Positions 52,802-60,528 of a stretch of DNA of 64,000 bases are shown here, piece by piece; the stretch's first letter is position 1, and every line of letters starts with the position of its first letter. A program made the translations under genes and the position numbers. Under the pieces are notes generated by a model. The model ran no database searches. It was not told where the DNA came from and saw only the letters and a program-made list of their open reading frames with translations. Origin of the DNA: UBA9926 sp018645765 (GTDB lineage Bacteria > Pseudomonadota > Gammaproteobacteria > Pseudomonadales > Azotimanducaceae); contig CASIBO010000002.1 in the NCBI GenBank assembly GCA_949372755.1, positions 372,001-436,000 of the forward strand, in the 5' to 3' direction.

Positions 52802-54565
52802 ATGCAACAAAAGAAATTAACGGTCGCGGGATTAGTTCAAGATTTGGTTTCGGATCAACGACTCTCTGTCGCCGATGCAAAGCTGTTTGCGGCCGGATTA
52901 CGCCAAGGCCGGACCAAAATGAGTCATCCCATTGAGTTAATTGATGCGGCAGGCCTGACGGATATGGCGAATCCGGCGCAAACCCTGACGGCGGAAACTT
53001 TGATGCTCTGGCTCAGCAAAAGATCGGACCTGTCTTACTATCGGGTTGATCCGCTTAAAATCGACACGCCTTTAGTTACCCGCGTTATGTCCGGCGAGTT
53101 TGCCCGGCGCCACCAGATCTTGGCGGTTGAAGTCAACGCTAGAGAAATTCTGATCCTTTGCAGTGAGCCCTATGTGACCAGCTGGGTCAGTATGATTGAG
53201 CAATCTCAGATCGGAAAAACAATTGTGCGGGCGCTGGCCAGTCCAGCTGATATTCGACGCTATACTGACGAGTTTTACGCGATGGCGAACTCCGTCAAAA
53301 AGGCCTCTGCCCAAGGTTTGGCGGCGAGTGCGCTGGGTAACTTGGAGCAAATGGTTGAACTCGGTCAATTGGATTCCATGGAAGCCAATGACACGCATAT
53401 TGTGAATATCGTTGACTGGCTGTTGCAGTATGCCTTTACCCAGCGCGCGAGTGATATCCATATTGAGCCTCGGCGTGAGAAGGGCGCAACTCGGTTCAGA
53501 ATCGACGGCATTCTGCATACCGTTTACGAACTTCCCATGCCGGTTGTGAGTGCCGTTATTAGTCGGATCAAGACGTTAGGGCGCATGAATGTTGCTGAAA
53601 AGCGGAGGCCCCAAGATGGGCGATTGAAAACGAGGACACCTAACGGTCAAGAAATAGAGCTTCGGCTCTCAACCTTACCCACCGCTTTTGGTGAAAAGTT
53701 GGTCATGCGGATTTTTGATCCGGCTATTCTTCTGAAGTCGTTTTCAGAATTGGGTTTAGAGGCGCAAGAGCACGTTGTCTGGTCGCAAATGGTTGGCCAA
53801 CCCAATGGCATTGTTTTGGTGACGGGCCCCACAGGCTCGGGAAAGACCACCACGCTCTATACCAGCCTAAAGCAGTTGGCCACCGAAATGGTCAATGTGT
53901 GCACGATCGAAGATCCCATTGAGATGGTGGAAGACGCGTTCAATCAAATGCAGGTTCAGGCGAATATTGACCTATCTTTTGCCGAAGGCGTGCGGGCGCT
54001 GCTTCGACAGGATCCGGATATTATTATGGTGGGAGAAATCCGAGATCTCGAGACGGCCGAAATGGCGATTCAAGCCGCATTGACGGGTCATTTGGTGATT
54101 TCTACGTTGCACACGAATGACGCGCCAGCCGCTATTACGCGAATGCTTGAATTGGGGGTCGCGCCGTATTTAATTAAGGCGACGTTGTTGGGGGTTATGG
54201 CGCAACGTCTGGTGCGAACGTTTTGTCCACATTGTCGTTATGATATTGAGCCGGATCTCGATGGCTGGGCAGAACTGGTTCATCCCTGGGGGGTTGAGCC
54301 GCCATTAAAAATGGCTGCAGCGGCGGGTTGTCAGGAATGTCGAGAAACCGGTTTTAAGGGTCGCGCCGGACTTTATGAGCTTCTGACTATGAATGACTCG
54401 GTGAAGCAGTTGGTGGTGGGTCACGCAGATGCCGGCCAGATCCGCAAAGCCGGGATGCAAGCGGGGATGCGCACTTTGCGATTAAGCGGCGCCGAAAAAG
54501 TCGCAAAGGGTGAAACCAGTATTGCTGAAGTGCTGCGGGTTGCTCCCGTTTCAAGTTACGAGTGA
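52802..54565 (+). CDS. GspE/PilB-family secretion ATPase (orphan)
   Basis: These hexameric ATPases drive assembly of type II secretion pseudopili or type IV pili. The 587-residue protein (ATG at 52802) has an N-terminal region without strong motifs, then Walker A GPTGSGKTTTLYTSL near residue 342, the Asp box EDPIEMVED, Walker B DIIMVGEIRDLE, the His box TGHLVISTLHT, and a zinc-binding Cys tetrad (CPHC and CQEC near the C-terminus). It matches the PilB/GspE side, not the PilT retraction side. It stands alone between argA and lpxL; no pilus or secretion genes adjoin it, so its system is unknown. Confidence 0.88.
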   Translation: MQQKKLTVAGLVQDLVSDQRLSVADAKLFAAGLRQGRTKMSHPIELIDAAGLTDMANPAQTLTAETLMLWLSKRSDLSYYRVDPLKIDTPLVTRVMSGEFARRHQILAVEVNAREILILCSEPYVTSWVSMIEQSQIGKTIVRALASPADIRRYTDEFYAMANSVKKASAQGLAASALGNLEQMVELGQLDSMEANDTHIVNIVDWLLQYAFTQRASDIHIEPRREKGATRFRIDGILHTVYELPMPVVSAVISRIKTLGRMNVAEKRRPQDGRLKTRTPNGQEIELRLSTLPTAFGEKLVMRIFDPAILLKSFSELGLEAQEHVVWSQMVGQPNGIVLVTGPTGSGKTTTLYTSLKQLATEMVNVCTIEDPIEMVEDAFNQMQVQANIDLSFAEGVRALLRQDPDIIMVGEIRDLETAEMAIQAALTGHLVISTLHTNDAPAAITRMLELGVAPYLIKATLLGVMAQRLVRTFCPHCRYDIEPDLDGWAELVHPWGVEPPLKMAAAAGCQECRETGFKGRAGLYELLTMNDSVKQLVVGHADAGQIRKAGMQAGMRTLRLSGAEKVAKGETSIAEVLRVAPVSSYE

Positions 54566-54586
54566 TGCCGCTGGTTTTGTCTCGTT

Positions 54587-55504
54587 TCAGGCGTCGTAAT
54601 GGGTCGAGCGTCCCTCTGCGGTTGATTTGAACCGGCGGTGGACCCACCAATATTGCTCTGGTGCGGCAGTAATGGCGCGCTCGATTTGGCGATTGATGAG
54701 GCTCGTATCCTCTAGATCGGATTGGGTTGGGAAAGGGGTTTCAGGCGCTTTGATCACGACCGAGTAACTGCCGTCAGGGTGGCGGTAATGACTCATGAAG
54801 ACCACCTTCGCACCGGTTAAGCGAGCAATGCGGTTCGCCGCCGTTGTGGTCGCCGCCGGCAAGCCAAAAAACGGTGCAAAGACCGCGTTCTGGCGCCCGT
54901 AATCTTGGTCGGGTGCGTACCAGAGCCGATTGCCAGCTTTGAGGTTTCGAATAACCCCGCGAATATTATTTTGATCCAGGGCCTGTTTGAAATGATGACC
55001 CCGGCCGCGTTGCATCAGCCATTCAAGCACCGGATTTTTATTGGTTTTATACATGACGTTAAAGGGTCTTTGGCGGCTGAGTAAGGCGCCGGCCAGATCA
55101 AGGGTGGCAAAGTGCATACCGATGATCAGAATCCCAGGATCGGTGTCAGATCGATCCAGGTGCTCAAGGCCTATGAAGCGCACGGTCAAGGCCTTAAGTT
55201 TTTCGGGGTGTAACCAAGAGGTTCCGGTTTCAATCAATCCCTCGGCCGTTGAGCGAAGATTGGCCTGTAGTAACTGTGCGCGGGCCTCGGGCGTCCAACC
55301 TGGAAAGCAGAGGGCAAGATTGACCCGGGCGATGCGGACACGCCGGGGTGCAAGATACCTTGCGCTGCGCCCCAGCAGTCTTGCAAGTCGCTGGCGCATA
55401 GGTTGAGGCAATCCAGTTAAAACAAAAGCGAGCGTAATCCCGGTCCACGTCAGCCAGTAGCGCGGATGAAAGAGTTTAAGGGATCGTTGATAACGCGTTT
55501 GCAC
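54587..55504 (-). CDS. lpxL: Lipid A biosynthesis acyltransferase (LpxL/HtrB family)
   Basis: Members add secondary acyl chains (usually laurate) to lipid A at the inner membrane. The 305-residue protein has an N-terminal hydrophobic segment near residues 16-31, the HX4D catalytic pair His131 and Asp136 (GMHFATLDLAG), RIARVNLALCFPGW, and WYAPDQDYG. LpxL and LpxM/LpxP paralogues cannot be separated safely by eye; LpxL is preferred by motif and length. The start is a GTG at 55504 with GGAG upstream. It is convergent with the ATPase gene, 21 bases apart. Confidence 0.88.
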   Translation of the reverse strand: MQTRYQRSLKLFHPRYWLTWTGITLAFVLTGLPQPMRQRLARLLGRSARYLAPRRVRIARVNLALCFPGWTPEARAQLLQANLRSTAEGLIETGTSWLHPEKLKALTVRFIGLEHLDRSDTDPGILIIGMHFATLDLAGALLSRQRPFNVMYKTNKNPVLEWLMQRGRGHHFKQALDQNNIRGVIRNLKAGNRLWYAPDQDYGRQNAVFAPFFGLPAATTTAANRIARLTGAKVVFMSHYRHPDGSYSVVIKAPETPFPTQSDLEDTSLINRQIERAITAAPEQYWWVHRRFKSTAEGRSTHYDA

Positions 55505-55789
55505 GGTAAAGGCTCCATCGATGGGCCATTGTAAGATGAAAATCGGTCTTTAAAGAAATCAGGCAGCCAGCACTCAGGTTTTTTTCACCATAGTAAAGGG
55601 CCAGATTTCAATCAGGGTGCGCACTTGAGGCGGAGGACGGTGGGTCTGAGGATAGGCCACGCGCGCGTCATTGCAAAATCAAAGTAGATTTTAGAAAGGC
55701 CCGAGGCTGGTTGAGGATGCGCGGGGCATCCTCAATCCATAGGTTACGCAGGGGGTCATCGACAAGCCGCCCCCGCGCGAGGGCTAAAC
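55505..55789. other. 285-base intergenic region between lpxL and the fasciclin gene
   Basis: No coding frame is supported. The main feature is a strong hairpin (55711-55735) 55 bases after the fasciclin stop. A T-rich run near 55579 and AT-rich patches near 55680 do not form an obvious promoter pair. Confidence 0.55.
55711..55735 (-). terminator. Strong hairpin downstream of the fasciclin gene
   Basis: A perfect 10-base stem TTGAGGATGC/GCATCCTCAA with a 5-base loop GCGGG. On the minus strand it follows the fasciclin gene, so it can protect or end the transcript, but it lacks a U-tract; it may act as an mRNA-stabilising 3' structure or need Rho. Confidence 0.5.
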
Positions 55790-57658
55790 CTACTCGCTCG
55801 CAGGGTCTGTAATAACGCGATCAATGACATGAATAATGCCGTTGGTCGTGTAGATGTCGCTGGAGATCACCTTGGCGCCTTGAATGCGTAAGCTGCCATC
55901 TTCAATAGCGACCTCGACTGTTTTTCCAGAGAGGGTTTCAACCAGAGTCCCATTCAAGGAGTAAGCAGTCACAGCGTCAACTGCTGAGCCCGCGATGACG
56001 TGGGTTGTCAGCAGCGTTGTCAGGGCTTCGGTATCTGCCAACAGGGCGGACAGCGCATCGGCGTCAATGAGGTCGAAGGCGGCGTCGGTCGGCGCGAACA
56101 CAGTGAATTTGCCATCGGGATCGCTCAGGGCATCAACGAGGCCGGCAGTTTCAAGGGCTGTCAATAAAGTCGTAAAGGTTCCTGCAGCGATGGCAGTATC
56201 AACAATATTCGTTGTGACGTCGCCTTTCGAAGGCGGTGGCAGCATGACGTTGTCGATAACATGAATGACGCCATTCGACGCCATAACGTTGGCGCTCGTG
56301 ACGGATGCCAAGTTTACAGTCAGTCCAGTATCACTCAGGGAAAGGGCCGTGCGGCCACCCGACTTTTCGGCGGTTGCGTTGGCCATTTCAAGAATGGACT
56401 GATCGGATGCTGCCACCGAGATTGCCCCATCCGCAAGTACGACTGCATCAGCATAGACGTGGTAGAGCAAGATATCTGCGAGTGCTGCAGGATCCGCCAG
56501 CAGGCCGTTTATGGCGTCTGTACCCAATTTTGCGAAGGCTGCGTCGGTGGGCGCAAATACAGTGTAGCTTTTATCCGCGTCGGTTAACGCACCGACCAGA
56601 TCCGCGGCGGAGAGGGCGGCAAGCAGCGTCTCGAAGCTACCCGCAGCGGTTGCAACTTCAGCAATATTGAGGGTCGGTGTTGGTAGGCCTGCTGCCCCAA
56701 CAATGACCGTATCGATGACGTGGATCACGCCATTGGATGCGTGTATGTCTGCGATGATGACTTTCGCGCCGCCAACGCGTAGTTCGCGCTTGCTAGAAAT
56801 TGAAATTGGCACTTCAGCGCCGCCAACGGTGGTCGCAGCGTTGCCACTGAGCGAGTAGGCTGTTACGGCATCGACAGCCGCGTCGGTGATGACGTGCTGC
56901 TGGAGAATTTCGGTGAGATTATCGAGATCAGCCAGAAGTGCCGTCACGTTTGCCGAGCCCATCGCCTCGAAAGCAGCGTCGGTCGGCGCGAATACCGTAA
57001 AGGTGTCGGTCTCGCTGGCGAGGACGGTATCAAGACCGGTTGCACCGAGCGCGGCCACCAGCGTTGTGAAGCGCTCGTCGGCTGCAGCAATATTGACGAT
57101 GGTGCTTTCGCTGGGCGTTGCGTCCGCGGGCGGCATCAGAACGGCATCGATCACATGGATCACGCCATTGTCGGCTTGAATGTCGGTGGCGGTGACCTTG
57201 GAAAGGTTCAGAAACAAGGAGTCGTTCTTGGCTGATACGCCAACCCGATCGCCATTTGCCATTTCAACGGTCGTTCCCACAGCGTCAGTGGCGGCGGCAG
57301 AATCGAGCGCGGTACCACTGACTACGTGATAGAGCAGGATGTCGGACAAAGCATCCGGATCAGCTAAAAGATCATTGATTGCCGCCTCACCCAGTAGCGC
57401 AAAGGCTGCATCGGTAGGCGCGAAAACGGTGAGCGTTGCGGATGCGTCGTCGATTGTGCTCGTCAGACCTGCTGCATCGATCGCGGCTATGAGCGTGGTG
57501 AAGCTTCCCGCCTCGATTGCAACGTCGAGTATGGTCGGCGTTGGCGCTGGCAAATCCGCTAGTGGGACCGGCTCTGGTGTTTTCGTATCAATGCCGTCGC
57601 AAGCGGTCAGGGCCAAGCAGGCCAAAACGAGGCCGCTAAATCTAATGAGTAAACGCAT
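55790..57658 (-). CDS. Lipoprotein with four fasciclin (FAS1) domains
   Basis: FAS1 proteins often mediate cell adhesion or matrix contact. The 622-residue protein starts with a lipoprotein signal: a hydrophobic stretch and the lipobox LTAC, so Cys20 would be lipidated and the protein anchored in a membrane. Four FAS1 domains follow, at about 42-176, 186-321, 329-474 and 483-618, each with the typical FTVFAPTDAAF and NGVIHVID segments. Domains 1 and 3 resemble each other, as do 2 and 4, so the protein arose by duplicating a two-domain unit. The ATG has AGGA eight bases upstream. Single gene; function unknown. Confidence 0.9.
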   Translation of the reverse strand: MRLLIRFSGLVLACLALTACDGIDTKTPEPVPLADLPAPTPTILDVAIEAGSFTTLIAAIDAAGLTSTIDDASATLTVFAPTDAAFALLGEAAINDLLADPDALSDILLYHVVSGTALDSAAATDAVGTTVEMANGDRVGVSAKNDSLFLNLSKVTATDIQADNGVIHVIDAVLMPPADATPSESTIVNIAAADERFTTLVAALGATGLDTVLASETDTFTVFAPTDAAFEAMGSANVTALLADLDNLTEILQQHVITDAAVDAVTAYSLSGNAATTVGGAEVPISISSKRELRVGGAKVIIADIHASNGVIHVIDTVIVGAAGLPTPTLNIAEVATAAGSFETLLAALSAADLVGALTDADKSYTVFAPTDAAFAKLGTDAINGLLADPAALADILLYHVYADAVVLADGAISVAASDQSILEMANATAEKSGGRTALSLSDTGLTVNLASVTSANVMASNGVIHVIDNVMLPPPSKGDVTTNIVDTAIAAGTFTTLLTALETAGLVDALSDPDGKFTVFAPTDAAFDLIDADALSALLADTEALTTLLTTHVIAGSAVDAVTAYSLNGTLVETLSGKTVEVAIEDGSLRIQGAKVISSDIYTTNGIIHVIDRVITDPASE

Positions 57659-57714
57659 GATGGTTATCCTAAGATGAGAATATTAATCGGGTTACGTCGA
57701 GCCCGTTAGAACAG

Positions 57715-57720
57715 ATCATA
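57715..57720 (-). promoter_or_regulatory. Candidate -10 box of the fasciclin gene
   Basis: TATGAT on the minus strand lies 57 bases before the ATG. The -35 region is weak. The hairpin at 57743-57759 sits where a -35-region operator would be. Confidence 0.45.
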
Positions 57721-57742
57721 GGGGTCGTGAGGTCAGTAAGAA

Positions 57743-57759
57743 TCTGATTTTTTATCAGA
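57743..57759. repeat. 17-base inverted repeat upstream of the fasciclin gene
   Basis: TCTGAT, five T, ATCAGA. The arms are perfect. It lies just upstream of the -10 box and could be a repressor or activator site; no regulator is known. Confidence 0.5.
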
Positions 57760-58148
57760 CTAAAAATCATTGTTAGCTTTGGGCGCCGCCTCAGTTCTCC
57801 TGTCCGTCGCGTCAGCTGTTAGGAGAGCGATCAAAAGATGGGTAAGTCAGCCTTGTTTATTTCAGGAACCAGCCGATCGAAAACCCGACTAATGCGTCGT
57901 CGAGGCGCTGGCATTCAAAAAGCGGCGGTTGTTCATCGTTTAGGTCTGTTGGCCGTGAGCGGTTTTTTGGATCATTATCCTGAAATAACCCCAGGCGGCT
58001 CAGGATCGTATGAAGAACATCTGGGTCGTTAACAGACGGGCGATGTAGGGCAAAATTTGGTCTTTACAGAAATCCGGCTATGGTAAACTTTTGCTGGCAT
58101 TCAGTTTTGCGGCTCTATTCAAGGCCCTAATCATACAGCGACGTTTCG

Positions 58149-59426
58149 ATGGTTCGATTTCTTTACAATGTTTTGATCCCGGTATTGATTCCGGGCGCTC
58201 TGATTCGGCTTTGGTTTCGGGGTAGAGCCGAGCCTGCTTATCGACATCACTTGGCAGAACGCTTTGGTCACGTACCATCGAATTTGGGGTCCGGTGCCGA
58301 TATTTGGCTGCATGCGGTCTCGGCCGGTGAAAGCATCGCGGCCGCGCCCTTGATTGAGGCCTTGTTAGCCCAAGGCCATACGCTGGTTTTGTCAACGACC
58401 ACGCCGACGGGGCGAGCGCAATTGATGCGCCAGTTTTCTGGCCGCGCCGTGATCTGCTACGGCCCCTTTGATGTACCGCGCTGTGTTAAGCGCTTTTTAA
58501 ATCAGGTCAGACCAAAGCTCGCATTAATGATTGAAACCGAAATTTGGCCGAACTGGATGACCCTGTGCGCCTCGCGCGCGATTCCTGTTGCGTTGATCAA
58601 TGCACGGCTCTCTGAGCGATCGTTTCGAGGGTATCAAAAACTCGGCTCGATGATGGGGGCTACCCTGCGTCAGTTCAGCTGGATCGCGGTGCAATCGGCT
58701 GCCCATGCGAACCGCTTTGCGGCCCTCGGTGCCACACCGAATCAATTGTCGGTCACGGGGTCGATCAAGGCAGATCAGGTACTCCCGGAAGATTTTATCG
58801 AACAAGTCGCGATGATTCAGGCAAAGTGTGCTCATCGGACCTTGTTGCTCGCGGCCAGCACCCATCCTGGAGAAGAGGAGATGCTGTTAACTTCTTTTAA
58901 GGCGTTGAAGGTCACCCATCCAGACTTGCTGATGGTGTTGGTTCCGCGCCATGTGCAACGGTCAATTGCCTTGCAAACCCTGTCCGCTGAGCTGGGATTA
59001 TTGTCTTGCCGAGCAACCCTCGATCGGGTTGCCGAGGATACGGATGTGATCATCGTCGATGTTATGGGTCAGCTCATGTATTGGTATGGTGCGAGCTCGA
59101 TCGCCTTTGTGGGTGGTAGTCTGGTGCCCCATGGCGGGCATAATTTTTTAGAGGCGGCGTTGTGCGGCTGCGCCATTGTGACCGGGCCTTGGGTCTTTAA
59201 TTTTGAAGCTCAGGCCGAACAGTTCCGGCGCGCCGAGGCACTAACGCTGGTTGCGGATGACGGTGCGCTGAGTGCCGCGCTCGAGACGCTGTTGGTGGAC
59301 CCAGTGATCAGGCAGCAGCAGATTGATCGTGCCCGACAATTGGTTGATGAGAGTCGCGGGGCGCTGGATCAATTATTGATGGGGCTGTCGCCTTGGTTGC
59401 CCGATCGAGCGGGCCTACCAAGATGA
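58149..59426 (+). CDS. waaA: 3-deoxy-D-manno-octulosonic acid (Kdo) transferase
   Basis: WaaA adds Kdo to lipid IVA, the first step of the core of lipopolysaccharide, at the inner membrane. The 425-residue GT30 protein has an N-terminal membrane anchor region, WLHAVSAGESIAAAPLIEAL, STTTPTGRAQL, MIETEIWPNW, a C-terminal nucleotide-sugar site with VGGSLVPHGGHNFLEAA, and GPWVFNFEAQAEQ. Length fits E. coli WaaA (425). Four bases of its end overlap arsC. Confidence 0.95.
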   Translation: MVRFLYNVLIPVLIPGALIRLWFRGRAEPAYRHHLAERFGHVPSNLGSGADIWLHAVSAGESIAAAPLIEALLAQGHTLVLSTTTPTGRAQLMRQFSGRAVICYGPFDVPRCVKRFLNQVRPKLALMIETEIWPNWMTLCASRAIPVALINARLSERSFRGYQKLGSMMGATLRQFSWIAVQSAAHANRFAALGATPNQLSVTGSIKADQVLPEDFIEQVAMIQAKCAHRTLLLAASTHPGEEEMLLTSFKALKVTHPDLLMVLVPRHVQRSIALQTLSAELGLLSCRATLDRVAEDTDVIIVDVMGQLMYWYGASSIAFVGGSLVPHGGHNFLEAALCGCAIVTGPWVFNFEAQAEQFRRAEALTLVADDGALSAALETLLVDPVIRQQQIDRARQLVDESRGALDQLLMGLSPWLPDRAGLPR

Positions 59427-59875
59427 AAATACTGTTTTTATGCACTGGAAATGCCTGCCGGTCACAGATGGCGGAAGGTTGGGCACGGGCTTTGGCGAAC
59501 CCAGCGGCGGTGATTCAATCAGCTGGGATCAAGGCGCATGGTTTAAATCCTCGAGCGGTTCAGGTGATGTTGGAAGCCGGGATTGATATCAGCGCTCAGA
59601 CTTCAAAGGTGATCAATGCGCGCGACTTTGAGGCACTTGATCTGGTCGTGACGGTTTGTGGGCATGCTGATGAGCATTGCCCGATCGTGCCGGCAAGGGT
59701 TAAAAAAATCCATTGGCCGCTCCCAGATCCGGCCGCCGCTGAAGGTTTGGCGGCGGATATTGAGACCGTTTTTAGAGCCTCTCGCGATGATATTCGGGAT
59801 CGAGTGCAAGCGCTTTTGATCGACTATGATTGTCTAAATGCGGCTTCGGACAAACGTTTGGCCCCGAAAAGGTGA
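59423..59875 (+). CDS. arsC: Arsenate reductase, thioredoxin-coupled type (ArsC/LMW-PTP fold)
   Basis: These enzymes reduce arsenate to arsenite; the fold is that of low-molecular-weight protein tyrosine phosphatases. The 150-residue product has Cys7-x5-Arg13 (CTGNACR) and, at residues 79 and 86, the two extra cysteines of the thioredoxin-type cascade (TVCGHADEHCP), with the same spacing as Cys10, Cys82 and Cys89 of S. aureus ArsC. The ATG overlaps the waaA stop (ATGA). No other arsenic genes are near. A protein phosphatase role is less likely because both extra cysteines are present. Confidence 0.88.
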   Translation: MKILFLCTGNACRSQMAEGWARALANPAAVIQSAGIKAHGLNPRAVQVMLEAGIDISAQTSKVINARDFEALDLVVTVCGHADEHCPIVPARVKKIHWPLPDPAAAEGLAADIETVFRASRDDIRDRVQALLIDYDCLNAASDKRLAPKR

Positions 59876-59903
59876 TAGGCTTGACCCTGAGGCAAGGGCT
59901 GTG

Positions 59904-60377
59904 ATGAACGTTAAAGAGACTGGGAAAAATCGTCGTTATGTGCCAAATCTGAGTGCTGATTTGGAAAGCTGCGATGCCAATTACATTCGGTTTTTGCAGT
60001 TGTTCCCAAATCACCAGACGCTTGATGCGTTGGTGTTTGCAGTATCGCTTGGCGAGCGTGAGGTTGAAGTGGGCTTAAGCGTGACAGAGCGGTGTCCCTA
60101 CACCACCTTTGTTACGATTTCGATCAAGGGTGGCCTGGACCAACTCTCTTGGTTGGTTTGGCCGCGCCTATCGATTTGCTTGTATCATGATCTGTCGACA
60201 GCTGAAGTGCTTGGGATTGGTGAGCATCAAAAGCTGCGACAGCGCTATGAAATGCCGAATAAAGCGCTCCATCATCCAGATGAAAAATCACAGGTTAACC
60301 GTGCCCTCGGGGAGTTGCTCGCGGTTTGTATTGAGCACGGTCGAAGCCAAGATGCGGTAGTCATTGTCGATGATTGA
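59904..60377 (+). CDS. yqiB: DUF1249 family protein (YqiB)
   Basis: A 157-residue soluble protein of the YqiB/DUF1249 family, function unknown. Family segments: NRRYVPNLSADLESCDANYI near the start, ERCPYTTFVTI, RLSICLYHDLSTAEV, RYEMPNKALHHPDEKSQVN (near-invariant). The ATG at 59904 has AAGGG six bases upstream; a longer frame from 59838 overlaps arsC and is rejected. In E. coli yqiB lies upstream of cpdA-yqiA-parE; here it sits straight before parE. Confidence 0.88.
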   Translation: MNVKETGKNRRYVPNLSADLESCDANYIRFLQLFPNHQTLDALVFAVSLGEREVEVGLSVTERCPYTTFVTISIKGGLDQLSWLVWPRLSICLYHDLSTAEVLGIGEHQKLRQRYEMPNKALHHPDEKSQVNRALGELLAVCIEHGRSQDAVVIVDD

Positions 60378-60405
60378 TACGTCCGGGATTCTTTCCCGTT
60401 ATAAT
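60374..60405 (+). promoter_or_regulatory. Candidate promoter of parE-parC
   Basis: A perfect -10 TATAAT (60400-60405) lies 124 bases before parE. The nearest -35-like hexamer TTGATA (60374-60379) is 20 bases away, longer than usual, so the -10 is the stronger evidence. Confidence 0.45.
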
Positions 60406-60528
60406 CTCGCGAGCACTCGAACTCGCTGAGATCTGGACTGAGTTCCTACCGAAACAAAGTAGAAATCTGGCCTGTGGCGTACACATGGGCTGCCTTAAGA
60501 AGTCATTAAGCGTTGGAATTTAAAATTT

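Larger units (their letters stand above)
57659..58148. other. 490-base intergenic region between the fasciclin gene and waaA
   Basis: The left part holds the fasciclin control region: a -10 TATGAT on the minus strand (57720-57715) and a perfect hairpin or operator at 57743-57759. Further right, a 64-residue plus-strand frame (57838-58032) and an open minus-strand frame over about the same stretch are seen; neither has known homology or a convincing start, so none is called. The waaA promoter is not recognised. Confidence 0.5.

Noticed and set aside
57838..58032. 64-residue plus-strand frame before waaA
   Set aside because: No known homology, poor ribosome-binding site, and an open frame on the other strand over the same stretch; kept only as a question.
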